26,814 bases of DNA from Rhizomucor pusillus (Eukaryota; Mucoromycota; Mucoromycetes; Mucorales; Lichtheimiaceae), in assembly GCA_900175165.2 (NCBI GenBank), contig FWWN02000222.1, forward strand, positions 1-26,814, read 5' to 3'. Shown piece after piece: positions 10,064 through 19,272 of the stretch. The stretch's first letter is position 1; each line of letters starts with the position of its first letter. Made by a program: the position numbers and the translations under genes. The notes below the pieces were generated by a model. It had not been told where the DNA came from, did not search any database, and saw nothing but the letters and a program-made list of their open reading frames with translations.

Positions 10064-10747
10064 ACGTAGTTAGCAAACTACTCTGCTGCATAATTCATCA
10101 AGCTAGATGTACAATACATTTCTACAATACAGCATTGTCATTATCAAACAACAGAATGATTATTAGAATGGACCTAGTCAATGAGGAGCGAAGTAGCAGT
10201 TTATTGACGAGAACAAAAGAGATCCGCATCCTTCTTCTGCGTGTGCTTGATTTCGTGTTTGAGAAAATAGCACAATTGCTCGATATCTCGTAATGGACAA
10301 TGCAGCTATTATCAAGACACCGGAGGTGAACTTCGCGTTGCTTAACATGGTTACCAGACCGGTTTGTTGCCGCCATACTCTCTGTTCCTGAATCCTATTA
10401 AACATTTCGGACCAAGCTTAAGGACTTGGTTAGCAAGGACCCTGCATCAGCCACTCAGCTGGAGTGAGCGTATTCATCATGCATCTGAGCGAAGAACGCC
10501 AAGGCTGGATACGGCATTCGCTGAAGTTCTGGGAGCGCTGTCTGGCAGGGCTTATAAATAGACCTTTTTGAATAAAAACTATGTTCTAACGTTTTTTCTG
10601 AAGGTTGTCTTTTGTTTTAAGTTTGTGATCCATCCATTTTCAGTACAGGTGACCCACTCGGCTGGGCCTGATCAATACAACTTGCAGAACTGTACCAGTT
10701 CTCGTGATGATTCGCGCAAACGAGCCTAAAAATTGGTAAAGTCAGAT
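10064..10747. other. Spacer between alcohol dehydrogenase and Rho GEF, holding a transposase relic
   Basis: About 680 bases. The left end is the alcohol dehydrogenase 3' flank. The centre is a decayed transposase (separate entry). The right end is the Rho GEF promoter or leader, with a possible acceptor TTTTCAG at about 10637-10643. A TATAAATA at 10553-10560, inside the last codons of the relic, is the closest TATA-like element upstream of the Rho GEF. Confidence 0.5.
10250..10571 (+). pseudogene. Relic of an IS630/Tc1-mariner-like DDE transposase (C-terminal part)
   Basis: Fragments of one transposase appear in order in changing frames. First FVFEKIAQLLDIS, then near 10293 an MDNAAI segment like the second catalytic Asp region. 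LLPPYSLFLNPIKHF follows, the typical LPPYSPxLNPIE motif, at about 10362. A further frame change gives the C-terminal segment ERQGWIRHSLKFWERCLAG, which ends at a stop at 10569-10571. At least two frameshifts and a missing N-terminal half show that it is not functional. The C-terminal block resembles transposases known from Mucorales genomes (from memory, not searched). No terminal inverted repeats were recognised. Confidence 0.75.
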
Positions 10748-13700
10748 ATGGCATCCTGCAGGAAGCCAAACCAAATTTGGATCTCTTTGTCACCCATTCA
10801 CAGTCAAATTGGAGTCACCTTCATCGCGAAAGGGCGATTCGATGAATATTCAATGACTAGCCCGCATGCACATTTACCTCCAACGCTTCTAGAGAATCAA
10901 CAGGCACAGACACCATACATGCATCAGGGCGCTTATGCCATACGCCGCAAGCAATCGCCTTCCCCGACACCCCCACCAACAGGCGACCAGGGCGCAGGCA
11001 ACAAACTGCATGATATACCAGACTCTGTGCGAAAGAGCTACGTGGCTCAGAAGCTTCCAGTGAGACAGCAGAGCCTGGCAGCAGCATATCATCACGGCAG
11101 AACGGTAACTCCTATACAGGAGGAGAGCAAATTAAATCGGGCCCAAACGCAATATACCCAGTCAAGTAAAAGCGGATTCGCCAGGAGCGCCACTATATCC
11201 TCTTCAACATCCACCCAAAATGAACAGCGTTTACGCAACTTGCCGAAACGAACGTCTAGTATCATGAATTTATCTCTACGCAAAGACCATCATCCGCTAG
11301 ATGAACCGTTGCCTCCACCTCCACCTCTTCCGCCAACCGTCCCAAAGATCTCCACCGCAACAACACCCCCTCCAGCGGCAGCAGCAGTCACTGCGCCTAA
11401 CGACGAGGATATTGAAGAGGATTTCAACTTTAGCGACAGACCTCCTTCTGCTGCGCCTCAGATACTGCCGGTTGTCGCAACAGACAACTTGTCAATATTC
11501 TCCCCCGAAACACCGATCAATCACCCGCCTTTTCATTTTCCTATTCCCGATCTACCGCCTATTGACACTGGAAAAAGGAGGCCGTCTGAAGTATGCTCAA
11601 TAGACACTGCCACGACCGTGGAGACTTTACCCGAGCGGCGAAGGAGTAGCGTTAAGCACAGCGACGTAAAGATGCTGCATAGTCGATCAGATTCGACAGT
11701 GACAACTTTGTCGCGACCTGGTTTGGAAGGTGGGCGCCGCCGATCTTGTGACACTGAAGCTAGCGACGTTGGCGAGCTATCTTCTCCATCCCCGAGAGGT
11801 GAAAGGACTTCCATTTTTCTGCGCATGCAGCAAAAGAGAGAGGAGCAGCGCAGATCTATCTATGCTTATCGAACGCCCAAGTATCAAGGAAGACAGCCAG
11901 CCATTCCGATCGCTATCCTATCAAGCGTGGCAAAAGAATTCTACCGGAAGATTCCTACTATCCCGACGCTTGTTAAAGATAACATTGAGTATCATCACGT
12001 GTTTTCCGGAAGGGAGGCAGTGGTAAGTATCACAAAGAATAATGAGACAAGCAATTCAACTATACTTGACTAATTTTTTTATCTTTACACGTAGGATCGG
12101 CTTGCATATATCCTACGAACCAACGATAGAAATTTAGCAGTTCTTGTGGGACGTGCCTTGGATGCACAAAACTTTTTCCATGATGTGAATTACGAGTATC
12201 GATTACGCGATACTGCTGAGGAATTGTATCAATTTCGAGGAGAGCTTGGTGCATCGCTAGGTCTGCCTAGCAATGACGTTGCAGGTGACACAGCATTAGA
12301 GCGACCAACGGTTAACGAAGGTGAGATATGCAGTAGCAGGAACGTCGCACTAGAGTACTGACTTTGATAATAGAAGAAATTGAGTTCCCAACGGGCGTCT
12401 TTACATTGCTAACAGCATGCTATTCGCCAACATGCTCTGCCGAAAACCCATGTTACAGCTGGAGTTGTCCTAGATTGGCTTCCAAGGTACGGTGCGAAAT
12501 AAATAGAAACAGCGGAGGCTTTATATATAGTATACCAAATAACTGGTTCTTGCAGGACCTAAAGAAGAGTCAAAGCCAAACATCATTGCAGGATTCAGTA
12601 CGTTAATTTTTCCAAATTGCATACATCAAATCTTGGTGCTAACTTGACAATCAAGGAAACTCATGATCTCTGGATTCATTCTGTACCCGAAGAAATCGTG
12701 AAAAATACGTCACCGGAAGAACGAAAGCGCCAAGAATGTATATACGAATTCATACGGACTGAGCAAGATTTTGTTAAAGATTTGCAATATGTACATAACG
12801 TAAGTGTATCTTGACATTTTATTTTTTAAAAGGAAGAGATACTGACTGTGACCTTCAGTTTTGGGTGAAACCCCTCATTACAAGCGACATTATTCCCTCA
12901 GAGCGGCGGGAGCATTTCGTTCAAGAAGTATTTTGGAACATAGCAGACATTGAAAAAGTCAACTCGCAGCTCGCACAGGCCTTGATCGCACGACAAAAGG
13001 AGCAAGCGATTGTCACCAATATCGGCGATATCATGTTGGAATACATGTGTGAGTTCCATCCTTTTGTTGCTTACGGTGCGCACCAAATCATTGGCAAATT
13101 CTACTTTGAGCTGGAAAAGAAGCGTAATCCTCAGTTTGCACAGTTTGTTGAGGTACATGCATACACTGTCACGTGGCATATCGAAAGAGAATGTTTACCA
13201 GTGATTATTGCATTAGGAAACTGAACGTAAGCCAGAGTCACGGCGTCTCGAACTAAATGGTTACTTGACAAAGCCAACGACGAGACTCGGACGATACAAT
13301 CTGCTTCTGCGTGAAATTTTGAAACGGACACCACCAGATAATCCAGATCACGAGTTGATACCTCAAATTATGGAGCTCATCACGGAATTTCTGGTACAAG
13401 TCAATGCAGAGGCTGGCAAGTGCGAGAATACTTTTAGCTTGCAGCAAATCGAAGAACGACTTTCGTTCAAAATATCATCAGACTATGTAGTGAGTTGCAT
13501 TCACTGTAGATACCAAAGACAGAGAGGATTAACGATGACAATGATGCTAGGATTTGAAACTGACAGAGCCTGGGAGACAGCTTGTAATGAAGGGTCGCAT
13601 GCGGCGAAAGGGCCACTCATCTTCGGATGCATCTGACCTCCAGGTGTTTTTATTTGACAACTACTTGGTGTTCGCCAAAATCAAAATCTACAATTATTTA

Positions 13701-15391
13701 GAGTACTATAGAGTCTACAGAAAAGTAAGTCTGGATATCCACTTTGGGATCGCTCATGTCCACTTATCTCGTGTATAGCCAATCCCTCTCGACCTCCTAT
13801 CCGTGTCAGTACTTGGCAATAACCGTAACAAGCGCGCAAGTTCCATTTTACCATACAGCAAATCCGCCACTTTGATATCAACAAGCAGCAGCATTACCCC
13901 GAAATCATCCACGTCTGAGACCTTACAGTCTTCGAGCAAATCCAGCACATTCCCCATCATATTCTACCATCATGGTCGAAAAGGATCTCCACCTCTTACA
14001 TTATATGCATCTGGAAATTCAACGAGAAAAGCATGGGTTGAAAAGATCAAAGAAGTGCAGGACACCTTGGCAGAAAAGCAGCGTGTTTTTGCCATCCATC
14101 CGTTGGTCTCAAGGCAGTTCCAGCTGAATAATAAGATCAATAGCTCCAAGTATTTCTGTGAGTACATTTGCCTGAATTAATCAAAGCATCGAATATCAAG
14201 CTGAATGTATCCTTCTAGACGAAGATGGAGAGCGCAAGATACTCATAGGAGCTGATCAAGGTGTCTATATCAGCGATGTGCGATCAGACGAGGAGTCAAT
14301 CAAAGCTAGACGCATTGTTTCCATCGACAAGGTGTCACAGATCGATCTCATCGATAATATGCAGCTGCTTGTGCTGGCTGACAAGACACTGTGGACTTTC
14401 CCACTGGATAGCTTTGACGGAGACAACGAAGTTCCTGTAAAACGTTTCCGACCCATTAGTCAGCATGCGGTGTTGTTCCATGTAGGCGAATGCATGGGAA
14501 AGACACTCGTGTGCGTTGTTAAGACAAACACCCTAACCCCGACTACCATCCGCGTGCTTGAACCCGTTGTAGCAGAGGAAGACAAGAAAAGCCGCAAGGC
14601 ATTCATCAAGCGTCTGGTGCGCACTGGTCCTGCCAACTTGAAGCCATACAAGGATTTGTATCTCCCTAGCGAGGCATCTTCGATAAGTCTTTTGAAGACC
14701 AAAATGTGCGTCACATGTCCTCAAGAGATAGGCGTAATCGACATGAAATCTTTTGAAGTTCAGGGTAATTATTGGATTCGCCGAGAATCACTATGCATTC
14801 TTAGTGCTCAGCTGTTCTCCGTTACAGCTCTCCTAGATCCAGATGATGAAGAGCTATCGTTTGTATTTTCTCGTCCAGATCTGAAACCAATTACCATCTA
14901 TCGCATTCAGTTTGCCGAATATCTAGTCTGTTACAATGGTACGTAAGAATGTGTCAATCCTGGGCAATTCTAACATGCAATCGTCAATAGAGTTTGCATT
15001 TTTTGTAGATCAGAGAGGCCGTCTAAAGAACCCCAACCGACGAATAGATTGGGAAGGCGTGCCCGACTCATTTGCACTTTGTTATCCATACATATTAGCA
15101 TTTGAACCTGAAGCCATTGAAATTCATAATATCTTGACGGTAAGATTGAGGTATATACCATATCAACGAGCAGACATGGTAAATGCTAGGATATATTAGG
15201 GCACTCTCGATCAACGAATACGAGGTACGCATATACGTTGCACGAACAGTGTAAACGGTGTCATCCAGGTTGCCATGGCGGACCCTGACAATGAAGGATA
15301 TCACCTACTGGCCCAGCTGGACTTGGTCAAAGAAAGCATTGACTATCTACCACCACCGATCCAATTCTCCACTACCTCATTTTCCATGTAG
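10748..15391 (+). CDS. ROM2: Rho guanine nucleotide exchange factor, Rom1/Rom2 type (DEP-DH-PH-CNH)
   Basis: Activates Rho1-type GTPases at the plasma membrane in cell-wall integrity signalling. Twelve exons: 10748-12022, 12095-12320, 12374-12486, 12556-12597, 12656-12799, 12859-13152, 13217-13489, 13551-13724, 13779-14157, 14219-14938, 14991-15139, 15200-15391; about 1326 aa. Order: disordered N-terminus with a poly-Pro run (187-196), DEP domain (about 405-480), Cys knuckle (516-532), DH domain (about 575-775; ERKRQECIYEFIRTEQDF and LNGYLTKPTTRLGRYNLLL), PH domain with an insertion (about 800-960), and CNH domain (about 970-1290; ILIGADQGVYI). All joins keep frame. Exon 7 could instead start at 13232, losing five residues, but the family favours 13217. 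The start is uncertain: ATG 10748 has G at -3 and +4; ATG 10853 would give 1291 aa. It ends 241 bases before the ligase start. Confidence 0.93.
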
Positions 15392-15469
15392 CTTCCCGCA
15401 TAATATCCTTATACAAATGCATCGTTCTCTTTTTTTTTTTTTTGATTTCTACTATAATTGGCAGAACCA

Positions 15470-15475
15470 TATAAA
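15470..15475 (+). promoter_or_regulatory. TATA box upstream of the tRNA ligase
   Basis: TATAAA lies about 160 bases upstream of the ATG at 15632, in the short gap after the Rho GEF, and follows a T15 run (about 15429-15443). If used, the leader would be about 130 bases and would contain a short upstream ORF. Confidence 0.5.
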
Positions 15476-15533
15476 GTTCATTCTATTTTTACAGAACAAG
15501 AGCTTGGCCCGCAGCTGCTGTTTCTGAGTAACA

Positions 15534-15572
15534 ATGAGCAACTTTCAGGTCAATGCAAAAAAGTGCTTTTAA
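15534..15572 (+). promoter_or_regulatory. Upstream ORF in the tRNA ligase leader
   Basis: An ATG in good context (A at -3) opens a 12-codon frame (MSNFQVNAKKCF) that stops 59 bases before the ligase ATG and in a different frame. If the TATA box at 15470 is used, it lies in the mRNA leader and could damp ligase translation. This is a sequence observation; function is inferred. Confidence 0.4.
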
Positions 15573-15631
15573 ATCTGCGGCGCCTCAAGCTGCTACTGCT
15601 GGGTGTCCTCGTCCGTTTTTTGTTCGCGATC

Positions 15632-16877
15632 ATGAGCACGATCCCCGAGATTCCTGGACATCCGATCGATTTTGAAGCCGATCATGCCTTGATCGAGAAA
15701 CTATACACCATTGCCAAAGCGGACGAAAGGCGAAAGCAAGTGGTTGTAAAGACATATGTAGTGCACAACAAACCGCTCTCGCCGCTGACGAGTTGGAACA
15801 TGCGCGAGAGCGTGTACAAGAAGAAGAATCCGGAGTTCCCCACCAAGGCACGAGGGTTATTCACCGTCGGGGACAAGGGCAAATACAAGGTGGTCGTCCG
15901 CGGTTACGACAAGTTCTTTAACGTGGGCGAAACCGCCGAGACACAGGTACGCACACACATTGACTTTACAAGAAGAATAAGAGGAAAACTTATATGTGAA
16001 AAATGTCTAGTGGTCATCGATTGAAAAGGAGACGGAAGGGCCTTTCGAAGTAACAGTCAAGGAGAACGGATGCATTATTTTCATTGCGGCTATCAGCGAG
16101 AACGAGATTGTTGTCACGTCAAAGCATTCGATTCCGGATCCGCAGGACGACCCCGCAGCCCACGCTGGCGTAGGCTACACCTGGCTTCTCAAACACCTAT
16201 CGAGTGCTGGACGAACGCTCAACGAACTTACACAGTGGCTGCATGCAAAGAATATCACGCTTGTAGCCGAATTGTGCGATGATGCGTTCGAAGAGCATGT
16301 GCTGGCGTATGAACCCAAGGAGAGCGGATTGTATCTCCATGGGATCAATTACAACACCGGTGTGCTGCACACGTTGCCGATCGAGACGGTGCGGTGCGTA
16401 GCAACATACTTTGGATTCCATCCTATAGACTATGTCAAGCTAGATACCCTGCAGCAAGTGCGGACGTTGGCGGAGGAGACGAGAGAGAGCGGCGAGTACC
16501 GCGGACGACTCATTGAAGGCATCGTCGTGCGCTGCAAACGGAAAAACACAGATTTCTTCTTCAAGATCAAGAATGACAAGTATCTGCTGTACCGCGAGTG
16601 GCGGGAAGCAACCAAAGCACTGATTGATGCCAAAGATGGTGCAGTGAAACTCAAGCCTAACATGCAACCAAAGGTATTTTACGAAAAATCAAAGTACTAT
16701 GTATTGTGGCTGCGCGAACGTCTTAAGGATCATCCAGAATGGTTCAAGGATTACAAGCAGAACAAGGGCATCATTGACGTACGAAGGCGGTTTGAGGAAT
16801 TTTACGAGAACGGCGACCTTGGTTCACTCAAAGGCGATCCAAACAATGTTGTAAAGCTTGTACAGAAAACCTTCTAA
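15632..16877 (+). CDS. TRL1: Fungal tRNA ligase (Trl1), ligase domain only
   Basis: Seals tRNA halves after intron removal, and in fungi also the HAC1-type mRNA, by adenylylating itself and then the RNA 5' phosphate. Two exons, 15632-15946 and 16011-16877, give 393 aa. The adenylylated Lys is K122 in KENGCIIF. Other nucleotidyltransferase motifs are RGYDKFFNVGE (90-100), TSKHS (141-145), LYLHGIN (212-218), EGIVVR (274-279) and FFFKIK (287-292). Yeast Trl1 is 827 aa, with a ligase domain of about 388 followed by kinase and cyclic phosphodiesterase domains. Here the protein stops where the ligase domain ends, AATAAA follows, and the next gene starts 150 bases on, so the end-healing domains must be encoded elsewhere. 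The 64-nt intron (15947-16010) is in phase 0. The upstream frame stays open for 58 codons without an ATG. Family is certain; the short form is well supported. Confidence 0.92.
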
Positions 16878-16885
16878 GACCTAGC

Positions 16886-16891
16886 AATAAA
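16886..16891 (+). terminator. Polyadenylation signal of the tRNA ligase
   Basis: AATAAA begins 9 bases after the ligase stop codon, before a T-rich stretch. It supports a true transcript end here and argues against a missed kinase-domain exon. Confidence 0.55.
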
Positions 16892-17027
16892 TCATTTATC
16901 TTGCTTTCGCTGCATTATTGTTCGTCGTAGGGCTGCTGGATGCCAGCGGCGAAACTCCGTTGATCTCTTGGAAAGCTCGGCAAAACCGCTGGACCACCAG
17001 TACTTTCTCTCTCTCTGTAACCGTAAC

Positions 17028-17991
17028 ATGGCGTCACCCGCAGGAGGTTCAGAGCTCTTTGCGAGCTACGAGCAAGACTTTCAAACGGTCTCTGAAACAA
17101 TCAAGACCAAGATTGAGCAGCAGATTCCCAACCAGTCTGGAGGTAAATGTCTGCTGTGCATTCTTCATGTCTACTATCGGCTGACGACCACGTGCAACAG
17201 AACAGAGGAAAGCGACGGTGCGAGCTGCAGAGCGCGAGCTCGACGAAGTGGATGAAATTGTAAGCAGTTTATATATTCAGTTGAAGACGTTCTTGAAACA
17301 AACTGACGAGTGTATCAGCTTGGTCAAATGGAAATGGAGATTCTTAATATCCCTGCGCCGGGACGGACACGACTGCAAGCCAAGCTTCGATTGTTCAAAT
17401 CCGAGGCCGAGAAAATGAAGAGGGACTTGGTAAGGGATAGTGAATGACAAGGCAAGATTATTCAAAATGATTGACACCGCGCTCTCTCTCTCTCTCTCTC
17501 TTTCTCTCTCAAAAACAATACAGAGACGAGCCAACACGGTTGCACCCAAAGTGAGCGAGCGCGACGAATTGCTGGGCGACATGGCTAGCGAGAGTGTAGA
17601 TTTCGATGCATCGACGATGGACCAGCGGCAGCGGCTGCTGAGTGGCACCGAGCGTTTGGGAGAGTCGAGTCGGCGGTTGCAGGATAGCCATCGACTGGCC
17701 TTGGAAACCGAAGGCATCGGTATCAATATTTTAAGCACACTCAAAGGCCAACGGGAAACGATGCTGCGTGCCAGAGATACCCTCGCGGAAGCCGATTCTT
17801 ACATTGACAAGGCATCCAAGACACTTAAAGGAATGGCACGCCGGTAAGACACATGGATGACATGTTATTTAATTTGTTTGCTTATATATTTAGTTTCTTC
17901 TAGCATGGCGACAAATAAGATGATTACGGCTGCAATTATTTTGATCCTCATTGCCCTGATTGTGCTGGTCATCTGGACCAAGCTGTTCTAA
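17028..17991 (+). CDS. VTI1: Vesicle SNARE of the Vti1 (Qb) family
   Basis: Tail-anchored Qb-SNARE acting in fusion at Golgi, endosome and vacuole. Five exons: 17028-17142, 17201-17259, 17319-17429, 17524-17843, 17904-17991; about 230 aa, close to the 217 aa of yeast Vti1. An N-terminal helical (Habc-like) part (FASYEQDFQTVSETI and RAAERELDEVDEILGQMEME) is followed by a SNARE helix (about 146-200) whose zero-layer Gln is in LKGQRETML. The last exon encodes the hydrophobic anchor ITAAIILILIALIVLVIW plus TKLF. Introns are 58, 59, 94 and 60 nt. The third holds a CT microsatellite acting as a polypyrimidine tract. The stop codon overlaps the stop of the next, convergent gene. Confidence 0.94.
17482..17510 (+). 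repeat. CT dinucleotide microsatellite within a VTI1 intron
   Basis: A nearly pure CT run fills the region between a TTGAC branch-like motif (about 17471) and the CAG acceptor (17521-17523) of the third VTI1 intron. It probably serves as the polypyrimidine tract and makes this the longest intron of the gene. Confidence 0.85.
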
Positions 17992-18387
17992 TTTGGTCCT
18001 CTTCTTGCTGTGCTCTTTTCAATCTTGATATCGCAAGGCTCGCTAAACAAGTCTGATGCTACCCGGACAAACTGCTGTCCTGTCACTGCCATGCCGTCCT
18101 CGGTGTTCTTGTATACCGCAAATCCATAGTTGAGGTATCGCTGCGTTTCCGAACACTGTTTTTCCCGTATACAATAAACCACATAAAGTCTTTAGTTCTT
18201 GTTGAAGAATGTGGAGCATTCATTAGCTTACCCGCATGAACTTGTATTCAATGAGATCGCCGTATTGCCGTAATGAATCAAACACAGCTCGTGCTTGCTG
18301 GATCGACGTGGGTGTTTGTGACGTGCGGAAAAAGACTCGGTACGGTTTCAACAAGGAGCCTGCGGTGCGTACTGCTGGAGAGGACAT
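17988..18387 (-). CDS. Small RRM-like protein, function unknown
   Basis: I do not recognise a named family member. Two exons, 18387-18232 and 18155-17988, with a 76-nt intron (GTAAGC donor, AACAG acceptor, phase 0), give about 107 aa. The chain reads like a single RNA-recognition fold: first strand YRVFFRTSQ (RNP2-like position), helix IQQARAVFDSLRQYG, strand DLIEYKFMR, then an RNP1-like YGFAVYKNTEDGMAV. The first 30 residues are basic and hydroxylated with no acidic residue, which would allow mitochondrial import, but this is a guess. It ends tail to tail with VTI1, the stop codons overlapping. The start could also be an upstream in-frame ATG near 18484 (MVRLKILC), which I find less likely. 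The intron-mediated frame join and the continuous fold support a real gene. Confidence 0.7.
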
Positions 18388-19272
18388 GAGGTTTTCGGCT
18401 TTTAAGTGGGAGGAGTTTCTTTTTCTTTTGTTGCAAGGCCTACCACCAGCACACACACACCTACAAAGAATTTTCAGCCTCACCATCTCTCCGACCCACA
18501 ACCGCAATTGTACACTCGCTTGGCCTTGTCACCTAGCAACCCTAAAATAGTGATCAAAGTTGTTGTTTCTCCCTTTCTATTGGGAATTCCACGCTCTAGC
18601 AGGATGCGATTTGAACAATGCCTGGAATGGACAGTCTGCCCTTGTTTTTTTCTTCCCAAGTTGGGACAAAACGACTGATGATGATAATATAGTCATAAGA
18701 ATCGGCATGGTCTGTGCACATACCAGCCGATGCTCAGCAGCGATCATATTACCGGTGACGGATGACGATGGGCGGCCACAGTGACCGCGATCGTGATATG
18801 AGGCTTGCATCTTTTTGCACGGCTGGCTCCGCGGATATAGATCATGCATCCAAAATCTCTCTAGTTGACACTTGTTGCACACAAACTCTAAAGTAGCTCT
18901 CGGGGTTTTCTGGTTCCGGATTCCAAGCCTTCTTTGTGATACTTTGTTCGTGTGCGATGACGACAAACGAGTAGTAGCGAGCGAGCGAGAGCAAGAGGGA
19001 GGACAATGATGCTCGTCCTCCTTGTCCTAGTAATGTATACACGTATATATATATATATATATATATTCTTTTTCCAAGATATTATAAAATTATTTCTGCG
19101 TATATGAAACAGCGTGTGTCGTTTGTGTCAATATATATGAGAGAGTGTGGAGAACGGACAGGTACGGGGATGGACTTTTATCTTTTTGGAGCCAAGTAGC
19201 GACGCGAGGCGAGGGGCGAAACAAGTAAAGAAAGGAAACAGGGTACAGGACAAGTGTTGTTTTCATAGTACA
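18388..19272. other. Intergenic region between the RRM-like gene and the Zn2Cys6 factor
   Basis: About 880 bases: promoter of the minus-strand RRM-like gene on the left and 3' flank of the Zn2Cys6 factor on the right. It contains a (TA)n tract of about 24 bases near 19046-19068. No open frame here has recognisable domains. I see no RNA gene. Confidence 0.55.
19046..19068. repeat. TA dinucleotide repeat
   Basis: Alternating TA of about 23 bases, preceded by ACACG and followed by TTCTTTTTCC, in the 3' flank of the Zn2Cys6 factor. It is a simple microsatellite. Confidence 0.85.

Noticed and set aside
13217..13231. Alternative Rho GEF acceptor at GTAAG|CC
   Set aside because: It is in frame but drops five residues (ETERK) that fit the DH family; the upstream TTAG acceptor fits better.
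10748..17991. A functional cluster of Rho GEF, tRNA ligase and SNARE genes
   Set aside because: They are same-strand neighbours with small gaps, but each has its own promoter or poly(A) signals and the functions are unrelated; no evidence of an operon-like unit.
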